NCBI GenBank assembly: GCA_964433345.1
Contig: CAYSQJ010000003.1
Coordinates: forward strand, 342,799-406,798
Direction of reading: 5' to 3'
Length of the DNA: 64,000 nucleotides
Origin: Ga0077527 sp964433345
Lineage (GTDB): Bacteria; Pseudomonadota; Gammaproteobacteria; Burkholderiales; SG8-41
Shown here: in pieces, positions 52,076-59,789 of the stretch
Numbering within the stretch: position 1 is the stretch's first letter
How the letters are laid out: the number at the start of each line of letters is the position of its first letter
Notes under the pieces: generated by a model
Databases searched by the model: none
Seen by the model: the letters and a program-made list of their open reading frames with translations, nothing else
What the model was told of the DNA's origin: nothing
Program-made: the position numbers and the translations under genes

Positions 52076-53038
52076 TCACAAAGCAGCGATCTTCGCCTCA
52101 GTCACCACCCGCCGCCACTTCGGAATCTCGCGCTGGATATGCGCCGCAAATCCCTCCGGCGTCGTCGGCGTCAGGTCCACGGTATTGAAACGGTCACGCA
52201 GCGATTTCTGCTGCAGCACCTTGCCGATCTCCTGCGACAGCCGATTGACGATGGGCTGCGGCGTCCCGGCCGGCGCCAGCAGGCCGAACCAGATCGTCGA
52301 TTCATATCCCTTCACGCCCGCTTCGGCCAGCGTCGGCAGATCCGGCGCAGCAGCAGCGCGTTGGGCACTGGTCACGCCCAGCACCTTCACCCGGCCCGCA
52401 CGCGCCTCGGCCAGCCCCGCCGCACCGAGCATCATGTCCACATGCCCCGCCATCACATCGATCATCGCCGGCCCCGCGCCCTTGTACGGCACATGCAGCA
52501 GGTCCACACCCGCGAGCAGTTTCAGCAGTTCACCGGCCAGATGATTCGATGACCCGTTGCCGCCCGAAGCAAATGTGAGTTTGCCCGGCTGGCGCTTCGC
52601 CAGCGCGATCAGCTCCTTGACGTTTTTGGCCGGCACCGAGGGATGCGTGACCAGAAATAACGGCGTGGTCACACAAAGAGACAAAGGCGCGAAATCCTTG
52701 ACCGGGTCGTACGGCAGATCTTTGGTCACCGCCGGATTGATTGCGAGGCTGGTCACGCTGCCATAGACCAGCGTGTACCCGTCGGCCGGCGATCTCGCCA
52801 CGAGCTGCATGCCGATCGCCTGCGAGGCACCGGGGCGGTTTTCAACAAGAACCTGTTGGCCCAGGGCTTCGGTCAGGCCGACACCGATGGCACGCGGCAC
52901 CAGGTCACCGAGGCCGCCGGCGGTGTAGGGGGAGATGATGCGGATGGGTTTGACGGGGTAGTTTTGTGCGTGCGTAGCGGACATGTTGAACGCTACTGAG
53001 ATCACAACAGTAAAACTAATCTGCAAAATTTGATGCAT
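52076..53038 (-). CDS. Bug/TctC-family periplasmic receptor
   Basis: A protein of 320 aa. A signal peptide (about 1-24, ending ATHAQ) precedes NYPVKPIRIISPYTAGGLGD, then QVLVENRPGASQAIGMQLVA near 57, VPYKGAGPAMIDVMAGHVDM near 182 and AGTPQPIVNRLSQEIGKVLQ near 256. The order of blocks is that of Bug proteins. It is the third orphan receptor of the window, next to the NicC-like monooxygenase, so a pyridine- or benzene-carboxylate is a reasonable ligand guess. Confidence 0.85.
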   Translation of the reverse strand: MHQILQISFTVVISVAFNMSATHAQNYPVKPIRIISPYTAGGLGDLVPRAIGVGLTEALGQQVLVENRPGASQAIGMQLVARSPADGYTLVYGSVTSLAINPAVTKDLPYDPVKDFAPLSLCVTTPLFLVTHPSVPAKNVKELIALAKRQPGKLTFASGGNGSSNHLAGELLKLLAGVDLLHVPYKGAGPAMIDVMAGHVDMMLGAAGLAEARAGRVKVLGVTSAQRAAAAPDLPTLAEAGVKGYESTIWFGLLAPAGTPQPIVNRLSQEIGKVLQQKSLRDRFNTVDLTPTTPEGFAAHIQREIPKWRRVVTEAKIAAL

Positions 53039-53186
53039 CGTCTAGTCTTTGCTTTCAATTAATTTAGGCACGGGAGTTTATTACGATAGATCAAGTGGGT
53101 GAAATATATTCACAAGCACGAAGCCTTCACTTCCCTTGCTAGTAATCCGTACTCGAAAATACAAGATGACACTTTATTTAACATGT

Positions 53187-53846
53187 TTAGCCACTCGGTT
53201 CAGTGGGCTTCCAGAGTCGATCAGCCACTGCTGACGGCTGATCAGCGGGGTCGCGGTAACGCATCTCTTTTACTGAAACACCAAGATGCCGATGAAATAG
53301 CGCCACATAATCCAGATCTTCAGAAAGATCTATCGGGACTTTATCCATACGTTTCGCAATATCAATTACTGCCCCACCTGTTGAGATCACTGGCAGCAGC
53401 GTTGCTTTTGGTTGCAACTTTTTAAGCAGATCAAACTCCTGAACGATACCGCCCATCCCTCCGATAAATACTGCCGCCGTAAAATTGAAGTCATTGAACA
53501 TCCGCTCTCGCATCAATCGCAAGCTGCTTTCGCGATCATGGTCAACACCGTCGGTATAAATAACGTTTCGGAATCGTTTATTTTCTTCAGGATATTCATC
53601 TTTGAAGAACTTGCTCTGATAAAGCTTTACCCAGCCCCCATAATTCGTATCAAGACCTTCGGCAACGACTAAAATCATAGGTGTAATGGCGGGTTGCCCT
53701 CCCCAGACGAGCAAACGTCGTCCGAGGGTCACATGAACAAGCGCAGAAACAGCAGCCGTAATAGCGACAGCTTCAGCAGTCTCCGCGTATTGTTGTCCGC
53801 GCTTGGGATCGGGCACGCCGGCAGACAGAAAGATAGCATCCGTCAT
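53187..53846 (-). CDS. SLOG-domain protein (SLOG cluster type)
   Basis: A protein of 219 aa forming one Rossmann-like domain. It starts DAIFLSAGVPDPKRGQQYAE; the nucleotide loop is RLLVWGGQPAITPMILVVAE near 43-62; the middle has KLYQSKFFKDEYPEENKRF near 73-91; FTAAVFIGGMGGIVQEFDLL near 121-140 is the second Gly-rich loop. SLOG families bind or process nucleotide ligands such as ADP-ribose derivatives. It overlaps the TIR gene by 4 bp, so they form a pair. A SLOG-TIR pairing parallels the STALD/Thoeris logic, in which a TIR makes a signal sensed by a SLOG domain, but no effector domain such as Sir2 is fused here. Confidence 0.75.
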   Translation of the reverse strand: MTDAIFLSAGVPDPKRGQQYAETAEAVAITAAVSALVHVTLGRRLLVWGGQPAITPMILVVAEGLDTNYGGWVKLYQSKFFKDEYPEENKRFRNVIYTDGVDHDRESSLRLMRERMFNDFNFTAAVFIGGMGGIVQEFDLLKKLQPKATLLPVISTGGAVIDIAKRMDKVPIDLSEDLDYVALFHRHLGVSVKEMRYRDPADQPSAVADRLWKPTEPSG

Positions 53847-55009
53847 GCTCTACCCTCCCAAGCCGCAAGTATCCACGCTGCCTCAGCTACCCTAATAGCA
53901 CGAACTGCACGGATATTTTCGTCTAACCATTTGAGGTGAGCCACCCACTGATCATGGATGCCAATGTGGTCATAAACAAGAATTGGTACGTCACCTTGAT
54001 CGGCTTGACGAGCTTTTTTTGCCACGTCGTTGAATAGTTCTGCAGTCGGAATACCTACGATTGGATAAGCCCAAAGCCTGCTTTGATCTGGCAAGCGCAG
54101 CGAAATGGCGCGATGTGCCCCGACGCCTTCAAGTGCACCACCTATCTTCTCAACTTCCGCTCGAAATTTTCCAGTGATGGACATGTGTCGAGAGGCGATG
54201 CTACGGCTCCGCAACCGCTCAATCGCAAGAACTATCCTGTCAGCGATCACGTCGATGATCGGTCCATCTGCGCCGCTTAGCTCGCTGCGATCTAGGTAGA
54301 TAGTCTCAGCAAGATCAGTGTCCTGACTTGGCGTGTGATCAGGCCAAACCAGCCGTAGTACATGTATCTCCTTTGCCCGCGCGCGCCCCAACTCTTGGCG
54401 AGTCCATTTGCTCGAAAAATAAGTCGGCGTATCGAGCATAACCATGACATCAGAGTCACAAAGTCGATGCCAGAGCACGTCTTGGAAAGGCTCACCAGGT
54501 CGAATGTCGTGAGTGTCCAGAAAGACATCAAAACCGCGACCGCTCAGTAAATCATGTAGTTGGACGGCCGCATTGCGAGACTCGACGCGTCGATAGCTCA
54601 CAAATACGCGGCGCTGACGTCGGAGTAACCCCAGGCATTCCAAAAGCGCAACCGCAAGCTCCCGCATCTCGGGATCATCGTTGCGGCGGCGTAAGCCATT
54701 TAGCCCTTTAAGCAACTCGGGGACCGACGCATCAAAATTCTGATTAGCCGATATAGTTGGAATCACCGGCAGGCTAGAGTCGATAGCTCTGCGCGCTAAT
54801 TCTTGATGGGCTTGCTCGACACCACCGAAGTAAGTCGCAGCAGTCGCCGCATGTGGATCCCGAGCATTAAAAGCATCTCCTATACGAATCTTGAGATCGA
54901 CATCGATCTTTAGATCAAAATCGGCAACAAGACTCGACAAAGTTGCAACGAATATGTCGCGTTCAGGAGCGGTTATATCCCCCAACAGTCCTATCTCATA
55001 AATGCCCAC
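53843..55009 (-). CDS. TIR-domain protein with N- and C-terminal accessory domains
   Basis: A protein of 388 aa. The N-terminal region (1-130) is not recognised and has GDAFNARDPHAATAATYFGG. The TIR domain spans about 133-265: RRVFVSYRRVESRNAAVQLH (box 1), FDVFLDTHDIRPGEPF, CDSDVMVMLDTPTYFSSKW, and the putative catalytic Glu206 in RQELGRARAKEI. The C-terminal 120 residues are of unknown fold. TIR domains of this type are NADases or make cyclic ADPR-like signals. It starts with GTG at 55009 after an AAAGGTGAG site and is the first gene of the pair with the SLOG gene. The 131-bp gap upstream may hold its promoter. Confidence 0.8.
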   Translation of the reverse strand: MGIYEIGLLGDITAPERDIFVATLSSLVADFDLKIDVDLKIRIGDAFNARDPHAATAATYFGGVEQAHQELARRAIDSSLPVIPTISANQNFDASVPELLKGLNGLRRRNDDPEMRELAVALLECLGLLRRQRRVFVSYRRVESRNAAVQLHDLLSGRGFDVFLDTHDIRPGEPFQDVLWHRLCDSDVMVMLDTPTYFSSKWTRQELGRARAKEIHVLRLVWPDHTPSQDTDLAETIYLDRSELSGADGPIIDVIADRIVLAIERLRSRSIASRHMSITGKFRAEVEKIGGALEGVGAHRAISLRLPDQSRLWAYPIVGIPTAELFNDVAKKARQADQGDVPILVYDHIGIHDQWVAHLKWLDENIRAVRAIRVAEAAWILAAWEGRA

Positions 55010-55140
55010 CTATTCTCACCTTTGATAACTAGTAATTAGACTTTATGCGAATAGTCCCCTCAATCCATGCCCCGATATCGCTATCGATGGCGGCATATAG
55101 CAATCATCGCTAAAGTTTCTCTTTCTTAACTGGCCATCAA

Positions 55141-55797
55141 CTAAAGCAAATCTTGAGTGTGAGGAGAAGTGGAGTACAGCACTTTGATTTGACGCAAAAA
55201 ATCGGCTTGCCCGCCGTAGCTTGGATGTCGGACACAAAATACTGGGACAGTGCCCGCAATTCGATTAGCTGAATTGGCTGCGTCGTTGCCGATCGCGATA
55301 ATACGTGCCGGCCTTAGTAGTGCGATAAGCGAGTGAAGTAGCTCTTCGCCAGCACGACGCTCCAAGGCGTTATGCTGACGATTAGTGAATGGGTTATCTG
55401 ATTCATGAGGATGAAGTGGGAATACGTTCCATAAAAATATCCGAGCGTCAATCTGACTAAGCATTTGCCAAATGACAGCGGCTGTACGCTCCGCGACAGT
55501 CTCACCAATCGTCGGACGTTCGGCGACAAAATTCCAACGTTTCGCATGCAGATCAATATGAACATCATCCGTTAGCGCCAGACCTGTCCTCCGCCCTCCA
55601 CGATAGCCAAGGTCTCTCCCAACCCAAATTGCATCAATCGGCTCACGCGCGGCATTGTCAACAATCGCCGATAAGGCAGCCACACGCCGGCTAGGTGCAT
55701 CGCAGTGATCATGTATTTCACATCGATCAACATAGGGGTTAAAACAATTATCAAACTTTAGAGCAGCAACAGCATTAACAAATGGATGTAGGCTCAT
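55141..55797 (-). CDS. Uracil-DNA glycosylase superfamily protein
   Basis: A protein of 218 aa. The motif-1-like segment is AIWVGRDLGYRGGRRTGLAL at 56-75; a central IFLWNVFPLHPHESDNPFTN at 120-139 resembles the conserved strand and loop of bacterial UDG-like proteins; the C-terminal VRHPSYGG at 189-196 corresponds to the UDG HPS motif that inserts in the DNA minor groove. The catalytic Asp/Asn of family 1 is not at the usual place, so the target base may not be uracil. It begins 5 bp after the MazG-like stop and so belongs to the same operon. In defence islands such proteins attack modified or foreign DNA. Confidence 0.75.
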   Translation of the reverse strand: MSLHPFVNAVAALKFDNCFNPYVDRCEIHDHCDAPSRRVAALSAIVDNAAREPIDAIWVGRDLGYRGGRRTGLALTDDVHIDLHAKRWNFVAERPTIGETVAERTAAVIWQMLSQIDARIFLWNVFPLHPHESDNPFTNRQHNALERRAGEELLHSLIALLRPARIIAIGNDAANSANRIAGTVPVFCVRHPSYGGQADFLRQIKVLYSTSPHTQDLL

Positions 55798-55802
55798 TAA
55801 AT

Positions 55803-56936
55803 TTACTCAAGTGGCTCATATTGAATAGTGCGTTGCTCCCGATCACCAATGATCCAGCCGCCATTAGCAGCACGAATTTGACGGAACACCCCGTAGCCCT
55901 CAAGAATGGCTCGCTCCCAAAGCTTCAGTGGGCATCGCGACACCTCATAACCATTCACGAATTCGCCGATCGTTTTGAGCAATCCGAGAGAAACCCGCTC
56001 TTGACCATCAAAGAAGTTAAGTTCTTTGGCTCGCGTAAAGATCCACGCAGTCAAACCCTCCTCGACCACAATTGCACGACCACTGTCCTGAGCCTCATCA
56101 TACTCAGGGCGACTCTTTCGCTTATGCTTAATTAGCGCACGCACAACTGGCGACCAATGAAGAATCGCGACATATGCGAAATGAAAAACATCGTGGAATC
56201 GGTAGCCATCTGGATCGGCTATATTGTCAGTCAAAGGATCGCCAATAAATACCCCATTCCATTGGAGATAGCTTCTACCACTCCCTCTTTGATTGACACG
56301 TATCTTGAATGTTCGAGGTAGCTGCTCCTCGACTCCAAAATCAGCATCGAAATCAATTAAATCTCTCGGCAAGGGCGTTATGAACGTACCACGAGCCTTC
56401 AACAAATTGCTGCGCACGACATCGGGAAGAGTTAAATTAACTGCTTGGAGCGCATCGAGATAGTTGCTCGCAAACGCCGCTATCGTCGCGTAATCGGGAA
56501 CTGGCCCCAGTAATGCCGCGGCTGATCGGCCAAGTTCGAAAAGCGTTGTGTCAACCGAATCCATTGATATCGGCACAACAACGTGTGCAGCGACCCCATC
56601 TCCTTCTCCGCTTGTTAGACCCATTATCTGGCAGTGCTCATTTTTTGCCGCCTCCGCCAGTAAATTTCCAAGGGGAATATTTAGTCGCCTGCAAAGAGCC
56701 GCCAGATACCAAAGCGTATCGCCGAACTCTTCTTCGGCTGCCCGCTTGAATCCAGGATAAGCTGATTTTTCACGAATATGTTTTTTGGCCGTCGACATAA
56801 TGCCGCCGACCTCACCGAAAAGCCCTTGCATGATCGGACTGACTTCTGATGGATCAAGTACATCTGTGTCGGCAATTTTGGCTACATATTCCGCCAAAAA
56901 TGGTAAATCCACATTCTTGATGGGCTTGTCAGCCAC
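55803..56936 (-). CDS. MazG-like NTP pyrophosphohydrolase with C-terminal extension
   Basis: A protein of 377 aa. The N-terminal part (about 35-100) has MazG-type metal residues in GLFGEVGGIMSTAKKHIREK (Glu42) and RAAEEEFGDTLWYLAALCRR (Glu68-70, Asp73), the EExxE and ExxD pattern of all-alpha NTP pyrophosphatases. The C-terminal 250 residues include FHDVFHFAYVAILHWSPVVR near 249 and EEGLTAWIFTRAKELNFFDG near 291, conserved-looking His/Asp/Glu patches of unknown role. It would hydrolyse a modified or alarmone nucleotide. The start is a GTG at 56936, overlapping the Nmad2 gene by 8 bp. Confidence 0.72.
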   Translation of the reverse strand: MADKPIKNVDLPFLAEYVAKIADTDVLDPSEVSPIMQGLFGEVGGIMSTAKKHIREKSAYPGFKRAAEEEFGDTLWYLAALCRRLNIPLGNLLAEAAKNEHCQIMGLTSGEGDGVAAHVVVPISMDSVDTTLFELGRSAAALLGPVPDYATIAAFASNYLDALQAVNLTLPDVVRSNLLKARGTFITPLPRDLIDFDADFGVEEQLPRTFKIRVNQRGSGRSYLQWNGVFIGDPLTDNIADPDGYRFHDVFHFAYVAILHWSPVVRALIKHKRKSRPEYDEAQDSGRAIVVEEGLTAWIFTRAKELNFFDGQERVSLGLLKTIGEFVNGYEVSRCPLKLWERAILEGYGVFRQIRAANGGWIIGDREQRTIQYEPLE

Positions 56937-57555
56937 GGAGTGATATCCATTCTTGTGGCGCTCCTTGATACCCGGTTACCCCTAATCCACGAATCCATCG
57001 CACAAAATCTTCTACAAGCTGCGGATCATCGAAGCAGGAGCGCCCAATACCACTCTTACACAATGGCCTACCCTTTCGATCGCGAAGATCATCTGGGAAT
57101 CGCGGCCCTACGCCACCAAAATAAAGATAATCGGTGCTTATTAGCACACGATTTACACTAGTATCTCGCGCCACATGCTGTGGTTGAATCTGGCCATTCT
57201 CTCGTGAATGGAATGAGTCGCGTTGACACCAGTCTCCACCAGGTTCCCCATGAAAATAGATGTTGTCACCACAACTTTGCTTGCGACTACCTCTACGAAA
57301 AGGCTTCTTCGCATTAAAGCGCGCATCCGTAGAGTACTCATCAAACGTTTTTGTTTCAGTCACCCGCATCGCATATACCAGATGTCCCCCGCGTTTTATG
57401 CTACGGTCGTTACTGGCGCTGCCGACAACCCAATCATCTATTTTTGCCGATCGTCGAATATCTGGCTTGCAGGTCGCAAGCGTGCAGTAACTATAGAAGG
57501 GGTTTGGTGCAAAGCCACTGTCATAGCGCACCACATATGAATAAATTCGGGCCAC
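56929..57555 (-). CDS. Nmad2 (nucleotide modification associated domain 2) protein
   Basis: A protein of 208 aa. Sequence features typical of Nmad2: ARIYSYVVRYDSGFAPNPFY at the start, CTLATCKPDIRRSAKIDDWV near 24-43, LVYAMRVTETKTFDEY near 59, GDNIYFHGEPGGDWCQRDSF near 96-115, and VLISTDYLYFGGVGPRFPDD near 137-156. Nmad2 was predicted from phage base-modification contexts; its biochemical role is not established. The start is set at the GTG at 57555 (TAGTG junction with the TIR stop), since longer forms overlap the TIR gene. It is the second gene of the operon. Confidence 0.75.
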   Translation of the reverse strand: MARIYSYVVRYDSGFAPNPFYSYCTLATCKPDIRRSAKIDDWVVGSASNDRSIKRGGHLVYAMRVTETKTFDEYSTDARFNAKKPFRRGSRKQSCGDNIYFHGEPGGDWCQRDSFHSRENGQIQPQHVARDTSVNRVLISTDYLYFGGVGPRFPDDLRDRKGRPLCKSGIGRSCFDDPQLVEDFVRWIRGLGVTGYQGAPQEWISLRG

Positions 57556-58022
57556 TAGCAAGGATGCCGCTTTAGTGGTACCGGCGGACAAGGGCTGCCA
57601 TCTGGCTTTTCCCAACCGTCCTTTCCATTGATAGCGTCGACAATCGCACTGCCATTCCAGCCCACTAAAGCATCAGCATATTCTTCCAGCGCAGCGGGCA
57701 GATCACACTCGTTCTCGCCATGCGCCCATATCCCGACGATTCGCTTACCTTGCTTAGCCGCATACTCAATTTCCCAGTTCACCCACTCGCTATCTTTCGT
57801 TTGCGGTGAAATGTAACAAACAAATGTTCCAGCCCAATTGATTGCCGGGGCCAAAATCTGACTTTTAATGTAGTCAGGGTCTTTGGCCTCGTTAAATTTT
57901 CCGGTGTGAATTGAAGAATCCCGGATTTCCACTCCCTTCGGGGCGAGCAAATCCTTCAACTTCTTTAAACCGTGATCGTCCTCGTGGATGTGACTAATGA
58001 ACACATTCTTGGTTTCCGCCAT
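57555..58022 (-). CDS. ThsB-like TIR-domain protein (DUF1863/MTH538 TIR)
   Basis: A protein of 155 aa, a single TIR-like domain. KNVFISHIHEDDHGLKKLKD at 5-24 is box 1; SSIHTGKFNEAKDPDYIKSQ follows at 36-55; FVCYISPQTKDSEWVNWEIE at 67-86 holds the putative catalytic Glu84, then YAAKQGKRIVGIWAHGENE. This is the DUF1863 type found in Thoeris ThsB, which makes cyclic ADP-ribose signals upon phage infection. The ATG at 58022 follows GGGGGAG. It is the first gene of the six-gene minus-strand cluster. No ThsA (Sir2-SLOG or TM-Macro) gene is next to it. Confidence 0.8.
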   Translation of the reverse strand: MAETKNVFISHIHEDDHGLKKLKDLLAPKGVEIRDSSIHTGKFNEAKDPDYIKSQILAPAINWAGTFVCYISPQTKDSEWVNWEIEYAAKQGKRIVGIWAHGENECDLPAALEEYADALVGWNGSAIVDAINGKDGWEKPDGSPCPPVPLKRHPC

Positions 58023-58291
58023 AACTCCCCCTGCAAGAACCAGACTCACCGCCTGCGAGCAAGCGGCCACTTGAGTTGCCCCTATTAACTAAGAAGGCAG
58101 TTCGATTATGTCAATCCAGTAATTCTTAAAGGTAGTTGGAAGGTCTTACTTTTAACCTCGGCAACCTTATTGTTGGATAAATATCTTATATCGTAAATGA
58201 CTCTCGCATATGCGGTTTAGTTTTCTTGAGCTGAAAGCTGGCTTCGGGTCAATACCTAGATTACCCGGTTAAAAATTTTGTATGTGAGATA
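58023..58291. other. Intergenic region upstream of the defence cluster
   Basis: A gap of 269 bp, AT-rich, with no gene, tRNA or clear hairpin. AATCCAGTAATTCTTAAAGG and similar low-GC stretches mark the right boundary of the island before the GC-rich tsaC gene. A promoter for the cluster must lie here but none is convincing. Confidence 0.5.
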
Positions 58292-59272
58292 TCAATTACC
58301 ACCACCCCCCGCCGCCGCCCGCCCCAATCGATCCCGTATCGCAAACCACTCCACCACCTCCGGCGGCTGCTCAACCAGGATCGCATCACAACCCGCCTGA
58401 TCCAGTTCGCGCAGATTGGCATAGAGGTCATGCGCGTAACCCGCCGCATCCGCCGGCGCGGCCAGCCACACGATGTTTTCAATCAGGGGCCGCAGCGCAG
58501 TCCGCGCCAGCACCGCAACGCGTTTTCCCTGGCGCGTCAGGCTGTGCGCGAGTTCGATGACCAGGTCGCCTTCCATCAGCATCACCGGGGTCTGCGGCGA
58601 GTAGTGTTTTTCCAGCGTGCCGGAGACGCGCGGGGCATCGGCGTCGGGCGCGGCCAGCGGCGTGCCGAGCGCGGCTTCGAGCTGCTGCGGCGTGATCCAG
58701 CCGGGGCGCAGCAGGCTGGGTGTGGCGCGCGAGCAGTCGACGATGGTGGATTCGATGCCGACATCGGCCGCGCCACCGTCGAGCACGCAGGCGACCGTGT
58801 CGCCGAACTCCTCGCGCACATGCGCGGCGGTGGTCGCCGACACGCGGCCGAAACGGTTTGCCGAGGGTGCGGCGACACTGCCGCCGAATTCGCGCAGCAG
58901 CGCCTGCGCGACCGGATGCGAGGGCACGCGGATCGCGACGGTGTCCTGGCCGCCGGTGACGGCATCGGGCACTTTCGGGTTGCGTTTCAGCACCAGCGTC
59001 AGCGGGCCGGGCCAGAATGTTTTGGCGAGGATGTGCGCAGCCGGCGGAATGTCGCGCGCCCAGTTGGCGAGCTGCACCGCATCGGCGATGTGCACGATCA
59101 GCGGATGGTTCGAGGGCCGGCCCTTGGCGGCGTAGATCTTGCGTACGGCATCGGCGTTGGACGCATCGGCGCCGAGGCCGTAGACGGTCTCGGTGGGGAA
59201 GGCGACGAGTTCGCCGGCCTTGAGTTGGGCGGCGGCACGGGTGATGTCGGTTGTTGAAACGGGATGCGTCAT
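58292..59272 (-). CDS. L-threonylcarbamoyladenylate synthase (Sua5/TsaC)
   Basis: A protein of 326 aa. The YrdC domain has AAAQLKAGELVAFPTETVYG at the N-terminus, then KIYAAKGRPSNHPLIVHIAD near 48 and VAIRVPSHPVAQALLREFGG near 112, with SAPSANRFG-like residues (APSANRFG near 137). The C-terminal Sua5 part (about 210-326) has LEKHYSPQTPVMLMEGD. It makes the t6A precursor of tRNA from threonine, bicarbonate and ATP. The extra C-terminal domain makes it Sua5-type, longer than E. coli TsaC. The ATG at 59272 follows a GTG codon that is also possible. Confidence 0.85.
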   Translation of the reverse strand: MTHPVSTTDITRAAAQLKAGELVAFPTETVYGLGADASNADAVRKIYAAKGRPSNHPLIVHIADAVQLANWARDIPPAAHILAKTFWPGPLTLVLKRNPKVPDAVTGGQDTVAIRVPSHPVAQALLREFGGSVAAPSANRFGRVSATTAAHVREEFGDTVACVLDGGAADVGIESTIVDCSRATPSLLRPGWITPQQLEAALGTPLAAPDADAPRVSGTLEKHYSPQTPVMLMEGDLVIELAHSLTRQGKRVAVLARTALRPLIENIVWLAAPADAAGYAHDLYANLRELDQAGCDAILVEQPPEVVEWFAIRDRLGRAAAGGGGN

Positions 59273-59293
59273 CACGCGAGTATCTCGCAGGAC

Positions 59294-59325
59294 AATAAAA
59301 ATATCAATAAAAACAAATACTTATA
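59294..59325 (+). other. AT-rich conserved intergenic motif (full-length copy)
   Basis: AATAAAAATATCAATAAAAA followed by CAAATACTTATA is nearly the same as the copy at 44458-44489. It lies between tsaC and the HxlR gene (both minus strand). Role unknown. Confidence 0.6.
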
Positions 59326-59334
59326 TAAAGCGTA

Positions 59335-59667
59335 TCAGCGCTCGCCGGTATTGCGGATGGCCTCGTCGAGGGAGCGGATCTGGCTGATGATGCGCAGCAG
59401 CTTCTGCCCGTAGGCCGTCAGCGCGTATTCGGTGCGCGGCGGCACTTCGGCATACACCTGCTTGTCGAGCAGGCCGTAACGCGTGAGTTTGCGCAGGCGT
59501 TCCGACAGCACCTTGGTCGAGATGCCGGCGATATGGCGTTCCAGCGCGCCGGGCCGCGTGATGCCGGAGCCCACCGCCTGCAGCACCGACACCGACCATT
59601 TGCAGCCGACCACATCCTCGAGCTGGCGGTATTCGGAGGCTGCGGACAGATTTTTTTTCGCGTTCAT
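59335..59667 (-). CDS. HxlR-family winged-helix transcriptional regulator
   Basis: A protein of 110 aa. EYRQLEDVVGCKWSVSVLQA near 12-31 and GISTKVLSERLRKLTRYGLL near 48-67 are the HxlR helix-turn-helix core, followed by RTEYALTAYGQKLLRIISQI. It has only one cysteine, Cys22, at the GxKW turn, where most family members have Gly. Single-Cys HxlR proteins such as YodB or HypR sense thiol-reactive compounds. The ATG at 59667 gives the normal N-terminus. It is divergent from a small thioredoxin-fold gene, a likely target. Confidence 0.8.
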   Translation of the reverse strand: MNAKKNLSAASEYRQLEDVVGCKWSVSVLQAVGSGITRPGALERHIAGISTKVLSERLRKLTRYGLLDKQVYAEVPPRTEYALTAYGQKLLRIISQIRSLDEAIRNTGER

Positions 59668-59789
59668 AGTCACCGATTTACACCAAAAAGTGCCCGGGTT
59701 TCCGGAAAGTGCCTGCTGTTGCCGCGCGTCGCGGCGGTCCAGGATGGCGGCGTGCCTGTCGCACAAACCCACTGTCCAAGGAGACCCGC

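Noticed and set aside
53187..58022. A Type I Thoeris system
   Set aside because: A ThsB-like TIR is present, but no Sir2-SLOG ThsA is encoded. The SLOG protein is free-standing and far from the ThsB-like gene, so the name Thoeris is not justified.
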